This document shows positions 1 through 8,382 of a stretch of 64,000 bases of DNA, in pieces (position 1 is the first letter of the stretch; each line of letters begins with the position of its first letter). Source of the stretch: Brevibacillus fluminis. GTDB taxonomy: Bacteria > Bacillota > Bacilli > Brevibacillales > Brevibacillaceae. Under the pieces are notes generated by a model. The model saw only the letters and a list, made by a program, of their open reading frames with translations. It was not told the DNA's origin and made no database searches. The position numbers were made by a program, and so were the translations under genes. The stretch is taken from contig NZ_RHHQ01000008.1 of NCBI RefSeq assembly GCF_003710825.1, positions 1-64,000 of the forward strand, written 5' to 3'.

Positions 1-6
1 CTGTTC

Positions 7-21
7 AGTTTTCAAAGAGCA
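7..21 (-). promoter_or_regulatory. rRNA boxA antitermination element
   Basis: Read on the minus strand this is TGCTCTTTGAAAACT, the boxA-type sequence of Bacillus rRNA leaders, just downstream of two strong promoters. It implies that an rRNA operon starts just left of the window. The rRNA itself is not in view. Confidence 0.75.
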
Positions 22-54
22 TGTCGCAACTTTCCTTTGAAGTGCGGACTCTCA

Positions 55-83
55 ATTTAACATATCGCCGCATTCGTTGTCAA
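55..83 (-). promoter_or_regulatory. rRNA-type promoter P2
   Basis: Minus strand: -35 TTGACA (83-78) and -10 TTAAAT (60-55) with a 17-bp spacer, reading left toward boxA. The second of a tandem pair, as is usual for Bacillus rRNA operons. Confidence 0.75.
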
Positions 84-138
84 GTTCTTTTTTTAATCAG
101 AGTGAACTTCTAGCACGCTCTCATCTGAGCGGAATGTT

Positions 139-168
139 ACTATAACATCTTTTCACTAGAGTAGTCAA
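139..168 (-). promoter_or_regulatory. rRNA-type promoter P1
   Basis: Minus strand: -35 TTGACT (168-163) and -10 TATAGT (144-139), 18-bp spacer. It lies between tRNA-Pro and P2, so the rRNA operon has its own promoters besides any read-through from the tRNA genes. Confidence 0.75.
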
Positions 169-190
169 TGCCTTTTTAAAAGCTAACTGG

Positions 191-264
191 TCGGGAAGAC
201 AGGATTCGAACCTGCGACCCCTTGGTCCCAAGCCAAGTACTCTACCAAGCTGAGCTACTTCCCG
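191..264 (-). tRNA. tRNA-Pro (anticodon TGG)
   Basis: A 74-nt cloverleaf: 7-bp acceptor CGGGAAG/CTTCCCG, discriminator A, anticodon stem CTTGG/CCAAG around a loop with TGG, and TTCGAAT in the T loop. CCA is not encoded. Last of four tRNA genes on this strand. Confidence 0.97.
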
Positions 265-298
265 ATTTGTTCACTCTATGTAAATCTAGTAAAAATGG

Positions 299-372
299 CG
301 TGCCCTGAGAGATTCGAACTCCCGACCTTTTGATTCGTAGTCAAACGCTCTATCCAGCTGAGCTAAGGGCAC
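299..372 (-). tRNA. tRNA-Arg (anticodon ACG)
   Basis: Cloverleaf with acceptor GTGCCCT/AGGGCAC and discriminator G. The anticodon stem TTTGA/TCAAA holds a loop with ACG (wobble A, normally edited to inosine). CCA is not encoded. Confidence 0.97.
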
Positions 373-375
373 ATA

Positions 376-451
376 TGGAGCGGACGAAGGGTCTCGAACC
401 CTCGACCTTCGCCTTGGCAAGGCGACGCTCTACCAATTGAGCTACGTCCGC
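376..451 (-). tRNA. tRNA-Gly (anticodon GCC)
   Basis: Cloverleaf with acceptor GCGGACG/CGTCCGC and discriminator T. CCA is encoded. Anticodon loop TTGCCAA inside stem TCGCC/GGCGA. Confidence 0.97.
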
Positions 452-458
452 AAAATGG

Positions 459-535
459 TGGTGACCCGTAGGGGATTCGAACCCCTGTATGACAGCGTGA
501 AAGGCTGCTGTGTTAAACCGCTTCACCAACGGGCC
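459..535 (-). tRNA. tRNA-Glu (anticodon TTC)
   Basis: Cloverleaf with acceptor GGCCCGT/ACGGGTC, discriminator A and encoded CCA. Anticodon loop CTTTCAC in stem GCAGC/GCTGT. First tRNA of the cluster in transcription order. Confidence 0.96.
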
Positions 536-584
536 AACTTATGAAGTCTAGCAATACGTTTTTCTCTATCGCTGACGGTTTTTA

Positions 585-614
585 ATAATAGCAGACGCAA
601 AAATAAAAGTCAAT
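585..614 (-). promoter_or_regulatory. promoter of the tRNA cluster
   Basis: Minus strand -35 TTGACT (614-609) and -10 TATTAT (590-585), 18-bp spacer, about 50 bp upstream of tRNA-Glu. Confidence 0.6.
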
Positions 615-822
615 ATCAAAATTAAAAAATGAGCGTTCGCTAGGTATTGCATGTTTTCATCAAGCTTTGCGGTACCTCTCTGCTTCTTCAACCATTGGAA
701 TAAATACGTAAAAAGAGGGACGCGTGCCTATCCATTTTCGAGCAAAATAGAGCCAACTGCCATCACGGTATCCGTTTCAAATGGATTTACCACGCTTACG
801 AGTAAGGAGGATTCACTCACGT

Positions 823-993
823 ATGAATCTAGAAACAAAACCATCCCCTGAAGAAGAAGTCCTAGAAGACGAGAAGGAAAAAAAGAAGGGGTTTTGGTAT
901 GCAGTTGAAAAACTTATAGATATGTGTGATTTCGTCGTGTTCATTTTACGAATGATCGGCAAAGGCATTCGGTTTCTCTTTACGCATCTGTAA
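823..993 (+). CDS. small single-span membrane protein, unknown function
   Basis: A 56-residue protein with an acidic, Glu/Lys-rich first half (residues 6-23) and a hydrophobic C-terminal helix (about 28-56) ending in basic and aromatic residues. It is probably a small membrane or membrane-surface protein. The start is set by AAGGAGG at 804-810, 12 nt before ATG 823. An in-frame upstream ATG at 781 has no ribosome site. A strong terminator follows directly, so it looks like a one-gene unit. I do not recognise the family. Confidence 0.6.
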   Translation: MNLETKPSPEEEVLEDEKEKKKGFWYAVEKLIDMCDFVVFILRMIGKGIRFLFTHL

Positions 994-1007
994 AAACGCA
1001 ACATGCA

Positions 1008-1049
1008 AGAAAGGCCTCCCATCATCTCCGCGAGAGGCCTTTCTTTTTT
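1008..1049 (+). terminator. intrinsic terminator
   Basis: An 11-bp perfect stem (AGAAAGGCCTC/GAGGCCTTTCT) followed by a T run, 15 bp after the small membrane protein gene. Confidence 0.85.
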
Positions 1050-1077
1050 CGTATCACGATTACGTCTCTGCCGTAAA

Positions 1078-1803
1078 CTACGACTTGTCTGGGTTGTCCC
1101 CGCTTTTCTGGCTATCTTTTTTCCGCGCATGCAAGCAAGGCTGGCACATTTTGCTCTTCAGGCCAAAATCCTTATAGTACTTGTTCTTGCCGCACGATCT
1201 GCATGTGATATAGAGCGGACTTGCCATATAATAGTTTTCCGAAGGGGTATTCTGGACGAGCGGCACGTGCTTGTTGTACTTCACCAGCAAATGCGCGGTA
1301 TGAATCGCATCGACCAACGCCGAATGCAATCTCCCCTCCTGTACGATGCCAGCCGAATCAATCGCATCTTTCAGGCTCATTTGCTTTTTATTGGCCAAAA
1401 GCTGGCTGATGGCCGGCTGGATGTCGTTAAAATTGCGCAGCCACTCGAGACTGAATCCGAATCGTGCGCAATGCTCGATCATCAGCTTTTTATCATCAGG
1501 CCCCCATGTGCACAGATGATAGTCTCCGTCACCAATCCACTCCAGAAAAGCGTCGAACGCCTTGCGAAACGGGATGAAAGTCGGCATGTCCTCTTTGTTC
1601 AGCCCGATAAATTTGCGCGTGCGCTCCGAGATGCGCCGCTGAATCGCCGGAAACGTATAGCGCTGAAACGTGTCCACAGGCATGCCTGCCTTGTCGGTCT
1701 CTATTTTCACAGCCCCGATTTCAATGATCTCCGGGATCATGTCTTTCTGGTAGGTCAATGTTGTTTCCAAATCAAATACGATCAATTGCATGCTTGCATT
1801 CAC
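1078..1803 (-). CDS. 3'-5' exonuclease (DEDDh, KapD/ERI-1-like) with C-terminal zinc-knuckle-like tail
   Basis: 241 residues. The N-terminal two thirds form a DnaQ-like exonuclease: exo I motif FDLET near residue 10, and the C-terminal His-x4-Asp (HSALVDA) near residue 165. This fold removes nucleotides from 3' ends of RNA or single-stranded DNA. In Bacillus the related KapD acts in the KinA sporulation pathway; that role is inference here. The tail (about 200-225) carries two CxxC pairs, CRSC and CQPC, likely a small zinc ribbon. Start: ATG 1803 with AGGA 7 nt upstream; an internal ATG at 1791 is an alternative. Monocistronic, downstream of hrpB on the same strand with about 70 bp between. 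Confidence 0.8.
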   Translation of the reverse strand: MNASMQLIVFDLETTLTYQKDMIPEIIEIGAVKIETDKAGMPVDTFQRYTFPAIQRRISERTRKFIGLNKEDMPTFIPFRKAFDAFLEWIGDGDYHLCTWGPDDKKLMIEHCARFGFSLEWLRNFNDIQPAISQLLANKKQMSLKDAIDSAGIVQEGRLHSALVDAIHTAHLLVKYNKHVPLVQNTPSENYYMASPLYITCRSCGKNKYYKDFGLKSKMCQPCLHARKKDSQKSGDNPDKS

Positions 1804-1871
1804 ATCCTGGCAGTAATACCTCTATTATGACGCGTCTTGCACAGAAAAACCATCCACTGGAAAAGAAAAGG

Positions 1872-4385
1872 CTAGCTTTTCGGCTTCGCCCGGTTGGTCG
1901 GCACCGCGCTGTACGGATCTTCGGGCCAGTAATGCTTGGGATACCGGCCTTTCAAATCCTTTTTCACCTCGAAATACGCATTTTGCCAAAAGCTGGCCAA
2001 ATCCCGCGTCACCTGAACCGGACGCTGGGCAGGGGAAAGTAGGTGGAGAATAAGCGGAACCTTGCCGCGCATGATGCGGGGCGTATCCTGCTGACCGAAC
2101 ATCTCCTGCAGTCGTACCGACAAAAACGGAGCCGCTGGGTCGCTGTAATCGATCGGGATTCGCGAGCCGCTCGGCACAATCAGATGCGTCGGGGCCAACT
2201 CGTCCATTTGGCGCTGCTCATCCCACGTTAGCACCGCTTCCAAAGCCGAAAATAGATTGAGCCGATTCAAATCGGCTGCACTTTTCATCCCGTACAGATG
2301 GGGACCGAGCCAGTCTTCGAGCGTGGCTGCGAGCGCCTCATCCGCCATGTCGGGCCAGCTGCCGTCTTGTTGATGCAAAAAGCACAGTCGTTGTTGGAAC
2401 TGCCGGGAGGCCTTCGTCCATGGCAGTATGTCCACTCCTTCCTCCCAGATCCCGTCAAGCAGCGCTTGCAGCAACTCCTGTGGATCGATGGCAGGCAGCG
2501 ACACCTCCTTGATCATCAGCGCACCAAGCCGGAGCCGTTTTCGCCCCTGTACGCTCTTTGTCTCGCGATCCCAGCTGACAATCGTCTCTTCCGCAAATTG
2601 CTCGCTGCACTCGCGCTGCAAATCTGCAAGCGACACGGGTGCTGCCAAATAGATCCGACTGTCTACCCCCTGATTATCTAGCTCGGCCGCCACAAGATAC
2701 GCTTCGTTTGTCAAAGGCTGCATACCTTCCAGAACAGCCCCTCGCCCGTTGCGCAGCAAAAAGCGCCCGTTGGTACGCCGCTGGGCAATTCGATCAGGAA
2801 AGGCAAACGCAAGCAAAAGCCCGATCACATCACCGCCACCACGCTGCTCTCCCCGGTCCGCTTCTATTGCAAGTGCGCGTTTCCATTCTGCGGCTTCCAG
2901 CAAAATACGGCTGATCGCCGCCTCATCAACCACCACATCACGCCCTGACGAATGCCCACCATTCGCAAACGAATGCAACAATTCCATGCGCAGCCGCAAA
3001 TCGGCATCATGCCCCCGCTGGCCGCGGCGTACAATGTCCCTCTCACCAAGCAGCGCCGCCAGCTCACATGCGAGACTCCCGTGTCCAAGGAGAATGGCCT
3101 GCAAAATCATATGGGCAAGGCGCGGCTGTACGCCGAGTTCTGCCATTTTTCGCCCGTGCGGCGTAATTTCCCCTTGATCACCGAGTGCGCCCAGCTGCCG
3201 CAGTAGCTCACGCGCCTGGGCAAAAGCTCCGGCAGGCGGCAAGTCGAGCCAGGCAAGCTCGGCCGGATCCGCGATCCCCCACAGCGAAAGCTCCAAAACA
3301 AGCGCAGCCAAGTCTGTTTCCAGTATTTCCGGCGTGCTGCGCGCCTGCAAAAAGCGATCCTGCTCCTCGGGCCACAGCCTGTAGCAGACGCCCGGGCAAA
3401 GGCGCCCCGCCCGCCCTCTGCGCTGATCGGCAGCAGCTTTGGACACCGGAATCGTCTCCAGCCGCGTCATCCCCGTTCGCGGCGAAAAGCGCGGCACCCG
3501 CATCAAACCGCTGTCGATGACGATCCGCACCCCTTCCACCGTCAAGCTCGTTTCGGCGATTGAGGTAGCCAGGACGATTTTTCGCTCCCCTTGTTTGGCA
3601 GGCGCAATCGCCCGGTCCTGAGCCTGCGCGGACAAGATGCCGTAAAGCGGAGCGATCCGCAGCCTGCTGTCCGTTAACGCTTCGCCGAGCAGCATTTCCA
3701 CCCTGCGTATTTCGGCCGCTCCGGGCAAAAAGACGAGCAAATCCCCGCTCTCCTGCTCCCATGCCTCAAGGATTGTACGAACGACAGCTGGTTCAAGCCG
3801 CCCTTCAAACGGACGCTTCAAGTACCGCGTCTCCACTGGAAACATGCGCCCGATGCTTTGGATGACAGGTGCCTGACCGAGCAAGGTTGACACAGGCTCT
3901 GCCTCCAGCGTGGCCGACATGACCAAAATGCGCAAATCCTCCCGCAGCACATCCCGCGATTGCAGCGTTAGCGCCAGTCCCAAATCGGCATGGAGGCTCC
4001 GCTCGTGAAACTCGTCAAAAATAATTAGTCCGACTCCTTCAAGTGCTGGGTCGGTCTGCAGCATACGGGTCAATATTCCTTCGGTGATCACCTCAATGCG
4101 TGTTGTAGGACCAACTTTTGTATCCATCCGCACTCGGTATCCTACCGTCTCCCCCACACTCTCGCCAAGCGATGCCGCCATGAAGCTGGCAGCCGAACGC
4201 GCAGCCAAACGCCTTGGCTCAAGCAGCAGGATGCGCTGACCGGCAAGCCACGGTTCATCCAGTAGCGCAATCGGAACGCGCGTCGTTTTTCCTGCCCCCG
4301 GCTCGGCTGTCAGCACGGCGCTGCGGTGGTCGCGCAACGCTGCTTTTACCTCTGGAACGATCTGATCGACCGGAAATTGTTTCAT
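1872..4385 (-). CDS. hrpB: ATP-dependent RNA helicase HrpB
   Basis: 837 residues, normal length for HrpB, a DEAH-box (DExH) helicase of the HrpA/HrpB group. Walker A GAGKTT lies near residue 33, the DEFH box near 125, then the helicase C-terminal segment with the ATSIAETSLT and QRRGRAGR motifs, an HA2/winged-helix region and the HrpB-specific C-terminal domain. It unwinds RNA using ATP. The physiological substrate in Firmicutes is not established. The start MKQFPVDQIVPEV matches the family N-terminus; the longer upstream reading frame is not homologous. The ribosome site is weak. A bidirectional hairpin sits about 100 bp upstream. Confidence 0.92.
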   Translation of the reverse strand: MKQFPVDQIVPEVKAALRDHRSAVLTAEPGAGKTTRVPIALLDEPWLAGQRILLLEPRRLAARSAASFMAASLGESVGETVGYRVRMDTKVGPTTRIEVITEGILTRMLQTDPALEGVGLIIFDEFHERSLHADLGLALTLQSRDVLREDLRILVMSATLEAEPVSTLLGQAPVIQSIGRMFPVETRYLKRPFEGRLEPAVVRTILEAWEQESGDLLVFLPGAAEIRRVEMLLGEALTDSRLRIAPLYGILSAQAQDRAIAPAKQGERKIVLATSIAETSLTVEGVRIVIDSGLMRVPRFSPRTGMTRLETIPVSKAAADQRRGRAGRLCPGVCYRLWPEEQDRFLQARSTPEILETDLAALVLELSLWGIADPAELAWLDLPPAGAFAQARELLRQLGALGDQGEITPHGRKMAELGVQPRLAHMILQAILLGHGSLACELAALLGERDIVRRGQRGHDADLRLRMELLHSFANGGHSSGRDVVVDEAAISRILLEAAEWKRALAIEADRGEQRGGGDVIGLLLAFAFPDRIAQRRTNGRFLLRNGRGAVLEGMQPLTNEAYLVAAELDNQGVDSRIYLAAPVSLADLQRECSEQFAEETIVSWDRETKSVQGRKRLRLGALMIKEVSLPAIDPQELLQALLDGIWEEGVDILPWTKASRQFQQRLCFLHQQDGSWPDMADEALAATLEDWLGPHLYGMKSAADLNRLNLFSALEAVLTWDEQRQMDELAPTHLIVPSGSRIPIDYSDPAAPFLSVRLQEMFGQQDTPRIMRGKVPLILHLLSPAQRPVQVTRDLASFWQNAYFEVKKDLKGRYPKHYWPEDPYSAVPTNRAKPKS

Positions 4386-4483
4386 GCGCTCACACCACTT
4401 TCTTACACTCATCCCCAAATTGTAATGAGTTGCGGGCGAAAAAGACAATAGCCGGCAGCAAGCGGCACGAAGGGATTTCTTAT

Positions 4484-4520
4484 AAAAAACGACTGCCTCA
4501 TCTTGGGGGCAGCCGTTTTT
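4484..4520. terminator. bidirectional hairpin upstream of hrpB
   Basis: CGACTGCC/GGCAGCCG arms. The minus-strand form has a G-U wobble and six T; the plus-strand form has five T. It lies upstream of both divergent neighbours, so it does not end either of them. Confidence 0.55.
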
Positions 4521-4564
4521 GTTTTCGCAAATAACCCGGTCATCGATGCATAGGAACATGGTCC

Positions 4565-4792
4565 ATGACTCAAACTAGTGGCGAGGTGATTTACTTGGAT
4601 ACATTGGATGTCGTTGCCTACATCAGAGAAACAGAAGAAAAGCTCGAGCATATTCACAGAGCGATCGATGAGCTAAGCCTGAAGTCAGATATGGTCGAGT
4701 CTGTGACCGCCCTGCAAGTCGTAGCGAAAGAATATAAACTCCGCATGGAAAAAGCGAAAGACATTCTTAGCGAGCACATCATCGAGGATTGA
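4565..4792 (+). CDS. small coiled-coil protein, unknown function
   Basis: 75 residues if ATG 4565 is used. Heptad-like, highly charged helical sequence throughout (about residues 20-70), so probably a short coiled coil. A TTG at 4595 (65 residues) has a clearly better ribosome site, GAGGTG at 4583-4588 with 6-nt spacing, and is a serious alternative start. No membrane segment or Cys motif. Not recognised. It stands alone between hrpB (divergent) and a zinc-ribbon gene (convergent). Confidence 0.6.
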   Translation: MTQTSGEVIYLDTLDVVAYIRETEEKLEHIHRAIDELSLKSDMVESVTALQVVAKEYKLRMEKAKDILSEHIIED

Positions 4793-4973
4793 GGGTGGCT
4801 CATTTGTTGAGTTGCCCTCAGTCACGGTATTGTATTGTTTTAGTGAATGTTAACCTCCATACTTTTGAAAATCAAAAGCAGCATCTCGCATGCGATTTAG
4901 GAGCTGAATGATTCCTTTGGCTGTATGTTTCCCCAGCGAAAAAAATCCGTTAACATTTTTAGTCTCCTTACGT

Positions 4974-5186
4974 CTACTCCTTGAATTTTTGCGGTTTGTC
5001 TACATAGCTTTCCACAATATAGCCGCACTCCGTACAGATCACGTGGATGATGGAAGCACCGATGCGAAAAAAGCCATCTTGCGGAACTACCGCCGCATAT
5101 CCGCTTTGCCTCCCTTTGCCCAACTCACGCGACCCACATTTGGGGCACTGCTGTGCTTCTTCTGTTTTTCCTGTCTTTTCTTCCAC
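4974..5186 (-). CDS. small zinc-ribbon protein
   Basis: About 70 residues with two CxxCG knuckles (CPKCGSRELG and CTECGYIVESY) about 30 residues apart, the pattern of a transcription-factor-like zinc ribbon. Such small proteins are often annotated TFIIIB-like zinc ribbon proteins; their function is unknown. The start is uncertain: GTG 5186 is 9 nt from AAGGAAGG, whereas ATG 5195 follows that sequence with no spacing. No operon partner is evident. Confidence 0.65.
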   Translation of the reverse strand: MEEKTGKTEEAQQCPKCGSRELGKGRQSGYAAVVPQDGFFRIGASIIHVICTECGYIVESYVDKPQKFKE

Positions 5187-5391
5187 ATTGCCCATCCTTC
5201 CTTCTCTTCCCTTTTCCAAGCTAAATCTCGAGATACTGCATGTTTCGTAATTATCCTATTTTCTGGAACATGTCCGGAATTTCCTTCCAGTTAAGTATCG
5301 CGAAAATTCCTTCAAATTTCCATCCATTTTTTGTCTCTTCTTTGTAAGACGATAGAACTGAATTTCCGTTACGATTCTCCTACATGCACGC

Positions 5392-5420
5392 AAAAAAACC
5401 ATCCGCATGGGGCAGATGGT
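5392..5420 (-). terminator. intrinsic terminator of the hydrolase/TetR operon
   Basis: Minus strand: ACCATC (5420-5415) and GATGGT (5403-5398) around an 11-nt loop, then seven T. It lies about 30 bp past the TetR stop codon. Confidence 0.8.
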
Positions 5421-5448
5421 GCTGTGACGTGCATTTGCTTATCTTTAT

Positions 5449-6027
5449 TTAGCTGCTTCGTCTTTGCAGGGAATGGATTCCCGCAAGAAACGTATCGATC
5501 AAAAGGGAAAAGCTGGTATCAAGGTCAAGCGGCAAACCGAATCCGCCGTCTTTTTCCAACAGTGCAAAGCCGTGAAGAAGACTGCGCAGACCCCGGATGG
5601 TATGAAGGGCTTCGTCTCCTTGCAAGCCGTACCCTTGTAGCACCCGGACGATCAGCTCGACGATTTTTTCGGCCCGCTGTGCATAGGCGTCATCGCGCTC
5701 TTCAGGCGCACGCTGTGTGCATGGATACAAACCTGGATGCGCTCTGGCAAACGAAAGGTAAGCTCGCGCGAACGCAATCACGGCGTCATCGCCGGACACG
5801 CCTACCGTTGCTTGCACCAGTCGCTCGTACAGCAGATCCAGCCCGTAGACGGCCAGCTTTTTGCGCAAGCCGCTCAAGCCGTCAACATGGTTATATAGAG
5901 ATGGAGAGCGAATCTCCAGCTTTTGTGCCAATGCGGCGAGCGTCACTTCCTCCCATCCTTTTGCATCCGCTATTTCTGCGGCAGCCTGCAAAATCGTTGG
6001 CAAATCCAACCCCATTCTCGGCGACAT
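5449..6027 (-). CDS. TetR/AcrR-family regulator (WHG-type C-terminal domain)
   Basis: 192 residues. The N-terminal helix-turn-helix (about 10-55) includes VTLAALAQKLEIRSPSLYNH, typical of the TetR group with a WHG C-terminal domain. ATG 6027 is preceded by AAGGAGG. It follows the metallo-hydrolase gene by 19 bp and shares its transcript and terminator. Two matching palindromes overlap the operon promoter, so autoregulation and control of the hydrolase are likely. The ligand is unknown. Confidence 0.85.
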   Translation of the reverse strand: MSPRMGLDLPTILQAAAEIADAKGWEEVTLAALAQKLEIRSPSLYNHVDGLSGLRKKLAVYGLDLLYERLVQATVGVSGDDAVIAFARAYLSFARAHPGLYPCTQRAPEERDDAYAQRAEKIVELIVRVLQGYGLQGDEALHTIRGLRSLLHGFALLEKDGGFGLPLDLDTSFSLLIDTFLAGIHSLQRRSS

Positions 6028-6046
6028 GGCGCTCCCTCCTTTTGTA

Positions 6047-6763
6047 TTAGTTGTGCAGCAATTGTTCCGCTTCTTGCACTGACTTCGCGATTTGGGCCAT
6101 TGGCTGACGAAGCATCTCGCCATGTCCCACGGCAAGCACCGATGGCTGCAGGGCACACAGCTTTTTGGCGCTATCCAGCGCAGCTTGCTTGTTCCAAGTA
6201 GCCATCGCGGGGAACGGGAAAAACGGCTGAAGCTTACCTGATACAGCGATTCCACCTCGGAGTTGGAATGCATCGCCCGCGATTAGCACGCGATTACGCG
6301 TATCGAGAAACGACATCGAGCCCGGTGTATGCCCCGGTGTCGCCACCGCCAGCAATGATCCCACCCGATCGCCGTCAGCCAGCAACACATCAGGACGGGT
6401 CTTGATATTGCCCGGCTTCGGTACCCCGCCGCGGATCGGCGTATTCAGCTCATCCGGATCCAACGTACGGTCGCCAGCTAGCAAGCGGGAATCACGGCTC
6501 GAGATCAAGACCGGTACATGCGGTAGCGCCTGCTTCAACGTGTCGAGGGCGCCGATATGATCACCGTGAGCATGCGTCAACACGATTCGCTCAATCGGTT
6601 TGCCAATCTGTTCGGCTGCTTGTAAGATAGCGGCTGCACTGTATGGCAAGGCAGCGTCGATCAAGGTCAAACCGTCGTCTTCCTCCACCAAATAGCAATT
6701 CACCGGAAAAAATCGAGGCAAAAACGTCACTTGGTACACACTCTGCTCACGGATCATCCGCAT
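6047..6763 (-). CDS. metallo-beta-lactamase-fold hydrolase
   Basis: 238 residues. The zinc-binding HxHxDH motif is at residues 64-69 (HAHGDH), with further family histidines in GHTPGSM and GHGEM. The family includes glyoxalase II-like thioesterases and lactonases; the substrate cannot be read from the sequence. The start ATG 6763 follows GAGGGG. First gene of a two-gene operon with the TetR regulator, under a promoter carrying two likely TetR operators. Confidence 0.85.
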   Translation of the reverse strand: MRMIREQSVYQVTFLPRFFPVNCYLVEEDDGLTLIDAALPYSAAAILQAAEQIGKPIERIVLTHAHGDHIGALDTLKQALPHVPVLISSRDSRLLAGDRTLDPDELNTPIRGGVPKPGNIKTRPDVLLADGDRVGSLLAVATPGHTPGSMSFLDTRNRVLIAGDAFQLRGGIAVSGKLQPFFPFPAMATWNKQAALDSAKKLCALQPSVLAVGHGEMLRQPMAQIAKSVQEAEQLLHN

Positions 6764-6790
6764 GGGAAAGTCCCCTCTCGTATCCATAAA

Positions 6791-6805
6791 ACTAATATCG
6801 TTAGT
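6791..6805 (-). promoter_or_regulatory. operator 1 of the hydrolase/TetR operon
   Basis: 15-bp palindrome ACTAA-TATCG-TTAGT just downstream of the -10 box. It matches operator 2 in its arms, 24 bp centre to centre. Confidence 0.6.
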
Positions 6806-6808
6806 TTT

Positions 6809-6837
6809 ATATTAACTAATGCCATTAGCTTTATCAA
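6809..6837 (-). promoter_or_regulatory. promoter with embedded operator 2 (hydrolase/TetR operon)
   Basis: Minus strand -35 TTGATA (6837-6832), 17-bp spacer, -10 TAATAT (6814-6809). A second palindrome, ACTAA-TGCCA-TTAGC (6815-6829), fills the spacer, so a bound TetR dimer would block RNA polymerase. Confidence 0.65.
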
Positions 6838-6848
6838 GCCCTCTATCC

Positions 6849-6894
6849 AAAAAAAGAAAACATCCGCGAACGCCCCGTTGCTGCGGATGTTTTC
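6849..6894 (-). terminator. intrinsic terminator of the acetyltransferase/cupin operon
   Basis: A 12-bp stem GAAAACATCCGC/GCGGATGTTTTC with a T run on the minus strand, 16 bp past the cupin stop. Confidence 0.85.
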
Positions 6895-6909
6895 CAATGT
6901 GGTTACATG

Positions 6910-7371
6910 CTATGTAAGATTCGGGTCCGAACTCCACCCTACCCGCTGCTCAGTGCCGCTGAATGCCTTTTTCTGGTCACGCAGCAGGTATACGTCTTCA
7001 TCTGGGTAATAAGCGACATCGCCTTCTTCTTTTGTTCCTACATCCAATATTTCAAGCACGTCTTCACCGGTGTTGATGAACTGATGAGCGATGCCCCTCC
7101 CTGCCGGTTTGGCGACGAAGTCCCCTTTTTTCACCGGATATTCCCTGCCGTCGAGCCGGATGATCCCGCTTCCGCAAAGAATCAGAAAGAATTCTTCCTG
7201 CCTAGAATGGCTGTGATACTTGACGCTCTTGGCGCCAGGCTGGACCCGGTCGATATTTACATAAATTTTTTCGCTGCCAGCCGCTTCGCCCAAATACAGT
7301 GTGCTCAGCACACCAAGCGGATCTTCAATGTGCTCATTCGGCACGTTTCCCAGATTGAAGATTTTGAACAT
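6910..7371 (-). CDS. cupin-domain protein
   Basis: 153 residues with one cupin barrel. The conserved histidines lie in HSHSRQEEFFLILCG (about 53-67) and the second cupin motif in GDFVAKPAGRGIAHQF (about 83-98). It ends with a tail (about 115-145) that many sugar-isomerase-like cupins carry. Small cupins bind a metal and act as isomerases, dioxygenases or sensors; no specific activity can be assigned. It lies 106 bp after the acetyltransferase gene on the same strand and ends at a shared terminator. The ribosome site AAGGAG is about 16 nt from the ATG, unusually far. Confidence 0.75.
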   Translation of the reverse strand: MFKIFNLGNVPNEHIEDPLGVLSTLYLGEAAGSEKIYVNIDRVQPGAKSVKYHSHSRQEEFFLILCGSGIIRLDGREYPVKKGDFVAKPAGRGIAHQFINTGEDVLEILDVGTKEEGDVAYYPDEDVYLLRDQKKAFSGTEQRVGWSSDPNLT

Positions 7372-7477
7372 GTTAATAAGCCGATCGCTCCTTTTGAAAA
7401 TGGAATGTATTCCGACCTGATTGTAGCATGGAATTCTCCCTGCGGATATCCAAGCCAAAGCGGTTATGCCTGCTTCA

Positions 7478-8263
7478 TTACCACGCAATCTCCAAAAACG
7501 CGTACGTCTCAACTGTCTCAAAGCCGATTTTTCTGTACATGTGGATCGCTGCCGGATTGTCCGCGAACACGCACAAATACACGTGCGCCGTTTTTTCCAG
7601 TGCAACCCGACAAATGTCAGATGTGATTTGCGCACCAAGCCCCTGCTTTCTGTAGGCAGCAGACGTTGCGATATTGCCAAGCTCGACAAACGCCTTATCG
7701 AAGGTGTGAAATCCGGCCATAGACACAAGCGCCCCTGTGTCGTCAAATAACCCGAGATGCGGCATCGCGGCAAGCTCTTCATCGCGGAACGTCATCAAGC
7801 TAGCTTCTCGTGACAGCCGATTCACTTCCACTAAATCTGCCGCCTCCAGTACGCGAGAGCGACCAGGTGGCAGCAGCAGATCCGTCCGCTGCAGTTTCAT
7901 CAACTCCAGCTGTCGTATCCCTTTCACCACAGGGAGCTCCAATTGGCGCATTGCAGACTCCGCAACCGTCACTATGCCATCGAGCGGTTGTGTAGGCTCA
8001 AAACCTAATTCCGCTTTAAACACCTGTAAAATAGCTGCCACCGACCGCTTGCTATCCCCAAAGGCACGGAACGTAAACGCATGAAACGGCAACCCTTGGA
8101 GATAAGAGCCAAGCAAGCTGACCCTTTCTCCCTCATGTTCAACAAGGTAGATGCAGCGCTCATTGCGCACATGTATATTCGAATACAAAATAAAATCTGA
8201 TTCTATTGTCAGCTCGCGATCCAGCCGGTCGACGGTTTCGAGCTTTTGGATTACTGCCGGCAT
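7478..8263 (-). CDS. GNAT-family N-acetyltransferase
   Basis: 261 residues. The GNAT domain is at the C-terminus, with the acetyl-CoA pyrophosphate-binding loop YRKQGLGAQIT and the downstream ADNPAAIHMYRKIGFE motif. The N-terminal half is a divergent partner domain found in two-domain GNAT proteins. The acceptor substrate is unknown. ATG 8263 follows GGGAGGAG. It precedes the cupin gene in a probable two-gene operon. Confidence 0.85.
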   Translation of the reverse strand: MPAVIQKLETVDRLDRELTIESDFILYSNIHVRNERCIYLVEHEGERVSLLGSYLQGLPFHAFTFRAFGDSKRSVAAILQVFKAELGFEPTQPLDGIVTVAESAMRQLELPVVKGIRQLELMKLQRTDLLLPPGRSRVLEAADLVEVNRLSREASLMTFRDEELAAMPHLGLFDDTGALVSMAGFHTFDKAFVELGNIATSAAYRKQGLGAQITSDICRVALEKTAHVYLCVFADNPAAIHMYRKIGFETVETYAFLEIAW

Positions 8264-8382
8264 TGCTGCTCCTCCCTCATTTTCACTTCTGTCAAAAAGT
8301 ATGGTCATACACAAAATCAAATTGTGCCGCGATGTACATAAATCAACCTTCTTTGATCATCAGACAAGGAGTGACAGCGTCA

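Noticed and set aside
1003..1830. 275-codon plus-strand frame opposite the exonuclease gene
   Set aside because: The minus strand encodes a protein with clear exonuclease motifs. The plus frame begins inside a terminator and has no ribosome site.
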